This document shows, in pieces, positions 51,439-60,660 of a stretch of 64,000 nucleotides of DNA. The notes beneath the pieces are model-generated. The model had not been told where the DNA came from. It made no database searches and saw only the letters and a list, made by a program, of their open reading frames with translations. The DNA comes from Agmasoma carcini (nom. nud.) (lineage: Eukaryota > Microsporidia > Thelohaniidae). The first letter of the stretch is position 1, and each line of letters begins with the position of its first letter. A program made the translations under genes and the position numbers. The stretch covers positions 62,001-126,000 of the forward strand of contig JAOXFI010000009.1 of assembly GCA_029232285.1 (NCBI GenBank), read 5' to 3'.

Positions 51439-52008
51439 TTATTTTCTTACGTTTTTTGTTCTACATTCATAACAAATAAAATGTTTAAAAGATTGATTTT
51501 TTACATCTAAAAGACCGTTATGTGTACCACATGAATCACATATTAAGGCATAGTTCTGTGATGGGTCTCTGCCAAGAACTAGGTTGGTTAAAGAGGCGTT
51601 TTTCTTCTTGTCTATGCTTCTAAAATAACTTTCTCTAGATTCTTCATCATCATATTTTTCAACAAGACTTTTTGTTCTTGAAAATGACACGTCACTCTTA
51701 ATTCTTTCAATGAAATGTTTTTGAGCTGTTTTAAGCTGATTTAATTGAGATTCTAATCTTAAGATATACATTTGTCTTAGTTTATAAATAAATAAGTTAG
51801 TTGATATTATGATAAGAAGAACATATTTGTAATCCAGTTGAAAATACATATAATAAGCAAGGAATTGTATCAAAGAAAGAGCAATAAAGAATATTTTGGG
51901 GCTTTTAGCCTTCATTTCGGATATACTTGACTGTTTTTCCACCAAATTCTTCTCTAACTTGAATAATTGTTCATTTAAAGTTTGTGGTCTTGAAATAATA
52001 TGGCCCAT
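51439..52008 (-). CDS. LNP1: Lunapark-type ER network protein
   Basis: A 189-aa protein. It begins MGHIISR, with Gly2 as a possible myristoylation site. Coiled-coil stretches flank two closely spaced membrane segments (about residues 38-58 and 61-78). The C-terminal zinc ribbon reads ALICDSCGTHNGL with C157 and C160, then YECRTKN with C179 and C182. Lunapark stabilises three-way junctions of the tubular ER. The family normally has a Pro/Ser-rich linker and reaches 280-430 aa; here the linker is nearly absent. The minus-strand ATG follows AAAATTTTACC. Confidence 0.92.
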   Translation of the reverse strand: MGHIISRPQTLNEQLFKLEKNLVEKQSSISEMKAKSPKIFFIALSLIQFLAYYMYFQLDYKYVLLIIISTNLFIYKLRQMYILRLESQLNQLKTAQKHFIERIKSDVSFSRTKSLVEKYDDEESRESYFRSIDKKKNASLTNLVLGRDPSQNYALICDSCGTHNGLLDVKNQSFKHFICYECRTKNVRK

Positions 52009-52627
52009 GGTAAAATTTTATATAAAATGTTTTGTCTTAAAAATATAAATAAAGTATAAGAAAGTGCCTTGAATTCATAAAACAACTATATAAAGGTGTT
52101 CACATGTGCTGTGGGTAAAATAAATTATTAAAATATTCATAAGCATATATTAATGGTTATAATGTTATATTAAATCTGTCACTATAGATTGATAAAATAT
52201 TTATGATATACAACTATCAATATTAGTATTTAAATATTCTTTAATAGATTTAGTTAATATAAATGTTGTAAGTATATTTAAAGTGTTTATTTATCCTGTA
52301 TGTCTGCTCGCTGATCATTCTTCCTAAGGGTAAAAACCTTTAAATAGTTTCTGATTTGTCTAAGATATTTAGATTAATTAAAATCAATGTTATATTAAAA
52401 TATCATTGTGACATCTCATTGCTGTTCCAATGCAGACTACAACAATAATAATTATAAATATGAAAAAACATTAAAAAATTAAAAATTTCATTTTACTATA
52501 AAATTAATTATGAAAAATATTATTTCTTTTGATATGAAAAGTTCTAGAACAAAAATGTTTATGCATTTAATTTAAAAAAAAATAAAAATTGCATAAACAA
52601 GAACAGACAAAGACTTCATTGATAGCT
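52009..52627. other. Spacer upstream of Lunapark
   Basis: About 620 AT-rich bases with no frame, repeat or RNA gene that I can support. Confidence 0.4.
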
Positions 52628-53533
52628 TCATTTATCAATCATTCTATTAGAAACATAATCATTCATCACTTCTAGTGGTATTTCAAAACATACATCATCT
52701 AACATAACACTCAATTTATATAAGAATTTATATTCACTAGTCTTGATTGTTGGATCAAGCTCAAGATAAAATATTCTAAAAGAATCATTTTTAGTCTCCA
52801 ATACCTTTCTAAATATCACATCACAATTTAGAACATAATTATCTATCATCTCTTCCTTATAAATTACAACAGATGTGTTTTCAACTGGTACTTCATAATT
52901 TAACTTAAAATAGCAATTTCTTCTTAAGTATTTGTATATTTCTAATATACAAATTTTTTTTTTATTTTTATATATTTTTCTTTTCTTAAGTTCGTTTTCA
53001 TAATCAAAAATATTTAAATCATTTTTTAAGTCAATAAGTTTAAGGAGATTTAAAAATTTTTCATATTGAATGTAATCTTGAGTGATTAGATTTTCTTTAT
53101 GCATCAAAAACGTAAAATCTTTATCAATATTTTGGTAAATGAAGTCACCTAAAGATTTTCTAATTTGAATTTCTTCAAAAGCTTCAGATGAACAAATTTT
53201 ATATTCTCTATTTTCATAGAAAATTAAGTTATTATTTTTAATCGTGAATTTAGTTTTAAAATTGTGCTTTCTATAGATTTTTATCAAAGTGAATTCAACT
53301 TCATAGAAAATGTTAAAATTTTTTGATTTGTATGAAGGTGGTAGATTTCCAACATAAATTTTTATCTCTTCTTTTCCATAAATAATATTAGATTTACAAA
53401 ACATTGATTTTACTGAGGTTGTCTCATAATAACCAGTGATGACAGCAGCTATTGCTTTTACTTCTTCAAAATTATGTTTTATTTGAAATGTTATAACAGA
53501 GTTTGCTGAATTACCGAATATTTCTATGTCCAT
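52628..53533 (-). CDS. Possible arrestin-fold (Rgp1/Vps26-like) protein
   Basis: A 301-aa, beta-strand-rich protein with no membrane span. About residues 27-90 look arrestin-like: VKAIAAVITGYYETT, then IYVGNLPPSYKSKNFNIFYEVEF, where the LPPSYxxK-xIxYxV pattern is common to arrestin-fold proteins such as Rgp1 and Vps26. The rest has alternating hydrophobic strands. A role in membrane trafficking would fit this fold, but I cannot distinguish subfamilies. AAATTTCC lies about 25 bases before the ATG. Confidence 0.45.
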   Translation of the reverse strand: MDIEIFGNSANSVITFQIKHNFEEVKAIAAVITGYYETTSVKSMFCKSNIIYGKEEIKIYVGNLPPSYKSKNFNIFYEVEFTLIKIYRKHNFKTKFTIKNNNLIFYENREYKICSSEAFEEIQIRKSLGDFIYQNIDKDFTFLMHKENLITQDYIQYEKFLNLLKLIDLKNDLNIFDYENELKKRKIYKNKKKICILEIYKYLRRNCYFKLNYEVPVENTSVVIYKEEMIDNYVLNCDVIFRKVLETKNDSFRIFYLELDPTIKTSEYKFLYKLSVMLDDVCFEIPLEVMNDYVSNRMIDK

Positions 53534-53629
53534 TGATTTAGTGTTGGGTTGGAAATTTTGTTTATATTTAGTTAGTCATTTTAATAACAAAATATTATTT
53601 TATGTATTAATGGTCAGTTATAGTTCTTT

Positions 53630-53815
53630 ATATATAAGCTATAACATTCTATTTCATTTAGACAACAAATTAATTTATGTATATGCATAATAATATATTT
53701 TAATTAATCAACAATATAAGCTATAATATTTTATTTTATTTAGACAACAAATTAATTTATGCATATGCATAAAAATTTATTCTAATTAATCAACAAATTA
53801 AATTATAACATTTTA
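53630..53815. repeat. Two-copy 80-base direct repeat
   Basis: Copies at about 53636-53715 and 53717-53800 share AAGCTATAA-ATT, a TTTAGACAACAAATTAATTT block and a TTAATTAATCAACAA end. They fill the spacer between two minus-strand genes. Confidence 0.8.
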
Positions 53816-53820
53816 TTCTA

Positions 53821-56208
53821 TTATCTCCTTCTATTTACACGCTTTCTTCTAGGTGTGAAATCATCATCATTATTATTATTATTATTTATGAAAGGATTTG
53901 CTTGAGAGAATACGTTCTGTTGAGGGTTAGATGGTGGTTCTGAAATTGTATCTCTTAATTTTCTTTTAGTTCCATATTGATATTCTGATTGCCTATTATC
54001 ATTATTAAGGATATTATTAGATGCATTATTTTGAAAAATATTATTTTGTTGGTTATTATTAGAAAAAGAACCAAATAAATTCTGTTCGTTTTGTTTAGGT
54101 TCTAACTGTGGATTAAAAGTAGAATTATTAAGATAAGAACCATTTGATGGTTGTATCATTTGATTGTTGAAACTTGTAAAAGGATTTGCATTTTTTGGTT
54201 GTGCAGATTGTAAATTATTATTTAATGGTGAATTAATTGGAACATCTTTAGTAAATTTATCATTAGGTGTATTATTGATAGAACTAAATAGATTATTAAC
54301 TTTAGGTGTATTAATGGTAGAACTAAATGGGTTGTTATTTTGAAATTGATTATTAACACCTTCTTTACCACTTTGAAATGGATTATTAACACCTTCTTTA
54401 CCACTTTGAAATGGATTACTAACACTTTCTTTATCTTTTGTCAATTGACTAGCATCAACAACAGATTTTATATCTTTATCTTTTATAAATGTATTATCAT
54501 TAAAATGAGATGATGATATTTTAGCATTAATAGTTGGTTCTTCTCTTTGTGAATTATGTTTAGCATCATCAATATTTATGTTACTTGATTTATTATCTTC
54601 ATTATTCTTATTTGCATTAATGAAAGTCATAAAAGGATTGTTATCAATACCAACTAATTCGTCTTTAATACTTTCATTAGGTTTTACAATATTTTTAGAA
54701 TTTAATTCTTCTGTGTTTTTAATATTTGAAATATTATTATCTTCATTTGGAATGTTTAAGGTTTTGTCTTTAATTTTATTATCATTGATTAAATTATTAT
54801 TTGGGATGTTCAACTTGGCATCACTGAATGTATTATTATTTGGGATGTTCAATTTAGTATCACTGAACGGATTATTTGTTGGAATATTCAATGCTTTACC
54901 ATCATTGATTGATTTATTATTTGGGATGTTCAATTTAGTATCACTGAATGGATTATTTGTTGGAATATTCAATGCTTTACCATCATTAATTGATTTATTA
55001 TTTGGGATGTTCAATTTAGTATCACTGAAAGGATTATTTGTTGGAATGCTTATACTTTTATCTTTAAGTCCTTTATCACCATCACTAAATGGATTATTGA
55101 CTGGTAACTTAAACATCTGATCTTTAGCTGTTTTACTATTGTCAAACTTATCATCACCAAGAATCGAACTCTGAATTGTTTCATTTTTATCAATAGCTGT
55201 TTTACTATTGTCAAACTCACCTTCACCAGGAATCGAACTCTGAATTGAATCATTTATATCGTTTGTCTTTAATCTAACACCTCCTACAACCTTTAATTGC
55301 TTAGCAATGCTATCACACAAACTCTCACCAACAAGTCTTCCACTAGTTGGACTTCCAACCTTATCTTTGTATGGATCATAATTTTTTACTTTATAACTAC
55401 GACTACCATCTCCAGATTCTCTAAATATATATTCCTTCTTACGTCTTCTAATTATATCTTGTCTAACTTCATCACATTTCCCTTTATAATCTTTTTCTTC
55501 ATCTACACATTTACCATCTTCTTTAGCCTTTTCATAATCTTTCTTAAATTTATGCATCAATATTTTATACTCTAAAAGTTCATCATCTTCAAGCTCTTTT
55601 TCAGGATCTAATGCATCATCTAATGCTATCCTTCTAACTATCGATGGAAGTCCCCAACAAAAGTTACCAGGTCCAACTATTTCATCATACCTTTGCTTAG
55701 CTCTATTAATTCTACCTTCTCTCTCACGTTCTATCTTTCCTCTTTCAGCCTTAACAGCAATTTCAATCTTATCTTTAAGCTTTTTATCTTCACAATGCTT
55801 ACACTTATTTTTCACTTTAGAAAAATCAAAATTAGGATCTAAATCTGAGAAATCACACATTGGTTTTTCTGCTGTAAAGAAATCAGCTGGTAAATGAACA
55901 AGTGTTCCGCCTGCCCAATAGCTAAACTTTGATTCTTCCCACCGTTTAGATTCTTCCATTTTCTTTTCTCTTTCTTTCATCTTTTTTATTTTCAAAGCTT
56001 TATATAACTTAAGAAATTTTATATTTAGTGCCTTCTTACCTTTCCCCTTACAATATGGAATGGCTGCTTTTCTAATACGTTCCAAATCTGCAAAAGAATG
56101 GCCATTAGATGTTCTTAAAACACTAATGAGGTTTTTAAAGCTTACAGTTTTTGGTTCATTTGCTACAAAAGACTTTACAAAGTTAAATATTCTTCTAAAG
56201 AAATTCAT
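53821..56208 (-). CDS. Asn-rich protein with ten NPF motifs, unknown
   Basis: A 795-aa protein in two parts. Residues 1 to about 285 are charged, with a conserved-looking basic helical region and a Cys pair pair-like NKCKHC. The remainder is low-complexity, rich in Asn, Ser, Pro and Lys, with about ten NPF motifs (mostly NNPFS), then a basic end, RRKRVNRRR. Three in-frame 27-residue units of the type LNIPTNNPFSDTKL plus a spacer occur at about residues 400-475, and GKEGVNNPFQS occurs twice. NPF motifs are ligands of EH domains in endocytic adaptors. FG nucleoporin-like behaviour is the alternative. On the minus strand, CCC sits next to the ATG and AAAATTTT 6 bases before it. Confidence 0.75.
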   Translation of the reverse strand: MNFFRRIFNFVKSFVANEPKTVSFKNLISVLRTSNGHSFADLERIRKAAIPYCKGKGKKALNIKFLKLYKALKIKKMKEREKKMEESKRWEESKFSYWAGGTLVHLPADFFTAEKPMCDFSDLDPNFDFSKVKNKCKHCEDKKLKDKIEIAVKAERGKIEREREGRINRAKQRYDEIVGPGNFCWGLPSIVRRIALDDALDPEKELEDDELLEYKILMHKFKKDYEKAKEDGKCVDEEKDYKGKCDEVRQDIIRRRKKEYIFRESGDGSRSYKVKNYDPYKDKVGSPTSGRLVGESLCDSIAKQLKVVGGVRLKTNDINDSIQSSIPGEGEFDNSKTAIDKNETIQSSILGDDKFDNSKTAKDQMFKLPVNNPFSDGDKGLKDKSISIPTNNPFSDTKLNIPNNKSINDGKALNIPTNNPFSDTKLNIPNNKSINDGKALNIPTNNPFSDTKLNIPNNNTFSDAKLNIPNNNLINDNKIKDKTLNIPNEDNNISNIKNTEELNSKNIVKPNESIKDELVGIDNNPFMTFINANKNNEDNKSSNINIDDAKHNSQREEPTINAKISSSHFNDNTFIKDKDIKSVVDASQLTKDKESVSNPFQSGKEGVNNPFQSGKEGVNNQFQNNNPFSSTINTPKVNNLFSSINNTPNDKFTKDVPINSPLNNNLQSAQPKNANPFTSFNNQMIQPSNGSYLNNSTFNPQLEPKQNEQNLFGSFSNNNQQNNIFQNNASNNILNNDNRQSEYQYGTKRKLRDTISEPPSNPQQNVFSQANPFINNNNNNDDDFTPRRKRVNRRR
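54810..55035 (-). repeat. 81-base in-frame coding repeat of the NPF protein
   Basis: Three tandem 81-base units, each 27 codons, carry the NPFSD motif, with a partial fourth unit at the left. Nearly identical sequence (for example TTTGGGATGTTCAATTTAGT) suggests recent expansion or homogenisation. Confidence 0.85.
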
Positions 56209-56835
56209 GGGTATAAAATTTTTCAGCCTAAATATTTAAAAATTTATTTGTTGTAAAAAATATGCAAATATATTTTTTTTGTATGTTTTTGATGCATAAA
56301 TATTTATTTATTCTTAATAGAGTAATAAATATTAATACCATTTATCATGTTTTAATTATTAAAGATTTTCTACTGGTGTAGTTTTTAAATAGAGATTGTT
56401 CATTTATTTAGTATTTCATAGTTATTGATGTTCATTCTTTAAAATATTATGAAATTTTTTTTTTACTATTATAGTTAAGACAGTCATTATTATTGATATT
56501 TGAATTGAGTTATTTTAGGTGGAAATTCATACCTGTTTGAATTTTAAATATTTTGTTATTTAGATTTTGATCATGTAGGTTTGTTCTTAAATTATTCTTT
56601 TTTGAGATTTTAATTATTACATATATTAATTGTTTGTTTTTATAAGGTTCAACCATTTATGTAAATATCAAACTGAATTATAATAATTTATCAGTATATA
56701 ATTTATAAATATAAAATAATTAACATATAATTTATCAAAACATAATTTATCAAATAATCTATAAATAACAATATATCAACTATAATATACCATTTATCAA
56801 ATGATCAACATATTATTAAATAATTTATCAAATAA
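56209..56835. other. Spacer with many short TA repeats
   Basis: No gene. Its last 150 bases carry several imperfect copies of ATAATTTATCAAATAA, unrelated to any feature that I can name. Confidence 0.45.
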
Positions 56836-58086
56836 TCAACTAGCATTTATTGAACTAATCTTACTTTTAACAGCTTTCACCTGTATACAATACATATCAG
56901 CAAACTCTTCAGCATTAACACCCCTTTTAAGCGCATCCTCTAAATCAGAAGCATACTTATCTGGAAATATGCTTAAGTTAAACAATGGAAGATTTAAGAA
57001 ATAACTCGAATCTTCAACAGTAGTTACTGTGATGGGATCAAAGCAAAATGATGGATTTTGTGGATAAACATGTCGTTCACAATCATAACTTACATCAGAA
57101 TCACAAATACTATTAAGTTCAGAGGTTACGCCTGAATCACATGATGACTCACAACCAGAATCCATAGACTCTATCTGTCCACTTTCTTCCTCCCAATCTT
57201 CTGATGAATTTGCATCATAGTCAATGACCTCTTCAATTTTATGATAGGACAATCTTCTTTTAGCTATATTAGGTCTTTCTCTGTATATTGGTGGTCTTCT
57301 TTGATCATAGTGAAGTATAAATTGTAAGTTTTTCTCTATAAGTAGATCATCTCTCTTTCTTTGTGTTTCTAAAGTAATATTTTTAGGATCAAAAATAAAT
57401 TTTGCTTTTTGAAGTTCTAAAGGAACAAATTTATCGTAAATAATTGATGATTTTGTTTGTGTTGCTACAAAATTAAATTTTTTAAGATTATCCATAGATT
57501 TATTTTCCACTTCTATATCTTTTTTATTTGTTGGATTAATTTTTTTTTCAAATTTATCAAATATAGATTTAGATAATTCACATTCAATCTTTCCATCTTC
57601 GATCTTTTGTACGACGTCTTCTTGCTTAGTTATAATTATTTTTTGATTGTTGTTTAATTGTTTAATTTTTTCTCTTTCTTTTTCCTTTAAGGCAATTTTT
57701 CTTAATATAAATTTTCTATGTTCTTCACTGTAAGGAAGTTCAAGTTCTGGTAGTGTTTTTATAAGATTCTTTCCAGAAAAGCCTATTTGATCACAAAAGA
57801 TGTGTTTTCTAGCATGTAGTATATCTTTGGCTACTAGATTAGGTATGTTTTTGACTATACAAAAAAGTTCACCTTCAATTTCTATTTTTCTAAACAGTTC
57901 ATTGAGTTGGTCCCTAAGATCAGATTTTTTTCCATAGCACTTTTTAAAGATTATGTCATACAAATAATCAAAGTTAATGAAAGTGGTGTTGTCTAGCATG
58001 CATACTAAGAGATCATCAAGTACAAATGAATGTTTAGAGTCCATTCTTTCTAGCAATAGAGAAATAGTTCTTCGGTTGAAAAGCAT
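56836..58086 (-). CDS. CAC1: CAF-1 large subunit (p150/Cac1) homologue
   Basis: A 416-aa protein. An LQFILHYDQRRPPIYRERP block (about residues 254-272) is followed by the acidic IDYDANSSEDWEEE signature (about residues 288-301). This is the hallmark of the Cac1/p150 A domain (KFLQF-E--RPPY then DYE-DSDEEWEEE). A Lys/Glu-rich helix (about residues 123-145) resembles the KER region. CAF-1 deposits H3-H4 behind replication forks. Yeast Cac1 has 606 aa and human p150 956 aa. The N-terminal 100 residues, which look folded, have no counterpart that I recognise. Confidence 0.85.
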   Translation of the reverse strand: MLFNRRTISLLLERMDSKHSFVLDDLLVCMLDNTTFINFDYLYDIIFKKCYGKKSDLRDQLNELFRKIEIEGELFCIVKNIPNLVAKDILHARKHIFCDQIGFSGKNLIKTLPELELPYSEEHRKFILRKIALKEKEREKIKQLNNNQKIIITKQEDVVQKIEDGKIECELSKSIFDKFEKKINPTNKKDIEVENKSMDNLKKFNFVATQTKSSIIYDKFVPLELQKAKFIFDPKNITLETQRKRDDLLIEKNLQFILHYDQRRPPIYRERPNIAKRRLSYHKIEEVIDYDANSSEDWEEESGQIESMDSGCESSCDSGVTSELNSICDSDVSYDCERHVYPQNPSFCFDPITVTTVEDSSYFLNLPLFNLSIFPDKYASDLEDALKRGVNAEEFADMYCIQVKAVKSKISSINAS

Positions 58087-59240
58087 ATGAAAAATTATTT
58101 CAAAGTAAAAAAATATAAAATTTTGACTTAATAAAAATATGTGATAATTGATAACAATATATAAAAGTATGTGATAATTGATAACAATGTGTAATAATTG
58201 ATAACAATATATAAAAGTATGGATAATTGATAAAAATATATATAAATGTATAATAATTGATAAAAATTTGATTTTTGCAAATATTATTAATGATTAACTA
58301 ATTTTTATGCAATAATTATATTTTGTATATAATTATTATCATAATATATTTCTTTATATTAATCTATGATAAAAATACTAATGTATTTCATTCTAATACT
58401 ATCAAGTTTGTTTTTAAAAAAATAATTTTACATATTAATACTTATCTATTCGATATTCATATAGCAACAAATTACTAACATTATTTGATATGAAATAACT
58501 TTAAACCTCAATTTTATATTTTTCCTTAATTTTTGTACAAGATGGTTATGATTGAGAGAGAAAGATAATCTTTTGTGTATAATTATTGTTAATTCCATCA
58601 TTTATAATATTTTGTATGTTTTTGATTATTTTTTATTGGTAAGTAGTATAACAGCATATCTTTCATTTTTAAGATAAGTAAAAATTATACAGACCGTTAT
58701 ATTTAAATATAATCTATCTTCATAATCATTTATAATTTTTTCTATATAAAAACATTTCAAACCTTATTTCCTAGTCATAGTGACTTACTCTGTATATTTT
58801 TGAATATATCTGAAAAATTACTAAAATAAATCTTATCAGCTATCACATTGAGTGTCAAATTTTATATATGAACGCATAAACTTGATTAACTGTGAAACAT
58901 GCTTACCTATTAAAGAATTGATTTTATAATAATATTTTATAATTTTATAAATAATCTGTTAACAATATTTATAATGCATTACTCATTTGAAATACACAGT
59001 ATTAAACTAATTAAATTATATAATCACATAATAAAAGAAATTCTGATGTCATGATTAATTATTTATATATATTTTTATTTAAACCTTTTGTATTTAATGA
59101 CTTTCATTATTTATAAAGAAATTTTGGTCTCATGATCAAATATTAATTTTTTTTTTTAAACTTTTTGCATAAATATTTCTTTACGCATATAATATTTATG
59201 CAAAATCTTTAAATAAAAAATATTTTCTTTATGCATAGCT
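58087..59240. other. 1.15 kb spacer with tandem and direct repeats
   Basis: At about 58130-58275, five or so units of 25-30 bases (core TGATAATTGATAACAATATA) stand in tandem just upstream of CAC1. A shorter direct repeat pair, AAAGAAATT-TG-T-TCATGAT, is at about 59034 and 59115. The last 80 bases contain several repeats of ATTTATGCA around the next start. No gene is visible. Confidence 0.6.
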
Positions 59241-60416
59241 ATGGAAACTACACCAACGCTCCTTAACCTCTTAGATTCACTGGATGAAACAAAGCTTAAA
59301 GCTGTAGAACATAAACTATTTTTAAAAAGTAATAGATTAAAACTTAGTAATTATTTCATATCCAACCATAAATCAATAATACTTAAAATTAAAAACAGTA
59401 CAAACTTAGAAATACAAGTTATGCTTCTAAAATTAATATTTTGTTCAGTTTCAAAGCAAAATCTTATAGAATTAAATTACTTTGGTAATAAAACACCATC
59501 TTTTCTAAAAATAAAAAAGCAAAACATAAAACAAGAAATTCTAAATTTTTTAATAATATTTGAAACTGAAGTGACTGGAATGTTCTTAGAAAATTTTAAA
59601 TTTAAAGAAAATGAATATAAAAATGGTTTTATTTTTTTAAATGAAAGTAATTTAAAAATAATTTCAAAAAATAATATTTTTATAGTTTTGCATAAATCAA
59701 TTATTAGAATTATAGAAAATAATAATTTAAATTGGGAAATTAATGCAAGAGAAGATAAAAATATTTATTTAAAATTTAGTTCAGAAATTAATTTGGTAAA
59801 AGCAAAAGAAAAACTTAATAGTTTTTTTAAAAATAATGATATTTATGAATATGTGTCACATGAGGGAATAGAACTTGATATGAATAAAACAAAATCATGT
59901 CAATCTAAATTATCATCTAAACCAGATACAAATACATCAAAAACACAAAAATTAAACAAAATAAAATCATGTTCACCTAAAGTATCATTCTCACCTGAAG
60001 TAGAAATATTTTATCAATCAGAAGAATGTGAAAATATTTCAAGTAATATAAATGACCATAAATGTTCTATAAGTGATGATATTTCAAGTAATATAAGTGA
60101 AAATATTTCAAGTAATATAAGTGATGATATTTCATGTTCTATAAGTGATGATATTTCATGTTCTATAAATGATAAACCTAAAAAAAAGAAAAGAAAAAGA
60201 ATGACTTATCCAAGAAAGAAAGTAAAAAAGAAAAGCATTGAATTTAAATCTGTCAAAATATTTAAAAAATCTATAATAAAAAAAATTTGTAATTTTTACA
60301 ATGAAAAAACAAAGGAAATTGAAAATGAATACAAAAATAACTTAAAAGAGGCTAAACGAATAAAAAATGAATTTATAAAATTAGCAAATACAAAAACATA
60401 CAAAATAAAAATATAA
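59241..60416 (+). CDS. Lys-rich protein with NIS/DDIS repeats, unknown
   Basis: A 391-aa protein. Residues 1 to about 210 look folded and helical (Leu/Ile/Phe/Lys-rich). A low-complexity stretch follows (about residues 215-315) with tandem SSNISDDIS/CSISDDIS units, then a strongly basic patch (KPKKKKRKR, about 313-322; PRKKVKKKS) that could be a nuclear localisation signal, and a final charged helix that may form a coiled coil. I recognise no domain. A nuclear or chromosomal role would be a guess from the basic patch alone. Confidence 0.7.
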   Translation: METTPTLLNLLDSLDETKLKAVEHKLFLKSNRLKLSNYFISNHKSIILKIKNSTNLEIQVMLLKLIFCSVSKQNLIELNYFGNKTPSFLKIKKQNIKQEILNFLIIFETEVTGMFLENFKFKENEYKNGFIFLNESNLKIISKNNIFIVLHKSIIRIIENNNLNWEINAREDKNIYLKFSSEINLVKAKEKLNSFFKNNDIYEYVSHEGIELDMNKTKSCQSKLSSKPDTNTSKTQKLNKIKSCSPKVSFSPEVEIFYQSEECENISSNINDHKCSISDDISSNISENISSNISDDISCSISDDISCSINDKPKKKKRKRMTYPRKKVKKKSIEFKSVKIFKKSIIKKICNFYNEKTKEIENEYKNNLKEAKRIKNEFIKLANTKTYKIKI

Positions 60417-60479
60417 GTAAATTTATGCATAGAAAATTAATCATATGAGAATAATATAATTCATTATATAAAGGTATAT

Positions 60480-60635
60480 CACTATCTACCTCTATATAAA
60501 TATATAAAATAATATTTACATTTATATAAATAGTATAAAAAAATAACAATATTTACCTCTATATCAATATATAAAATAATATTTACCTCTATATCAATAT
60601 ATAAAATAATATTTATCTCTATATCTATAATATAA
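60480..60635. repeat. 27-base tandem repeat
   Basis: Four to five units of ATATAAAATAATATTTAC followed by CTCTATATCA occur in the convergent spacer between the Lys-rich protein and the MscS channel. Confidence 0.8.
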
Positions 60636-60660
60636 AAATATTTCAACATAAATCAATTTA

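Noticed and set aside
54578..55120. 180-codon Leu-rich frame opposite the NPF protein
   Set aside because: Antisense of the in-frame coding repeat; its repeats mirror the NPF units.
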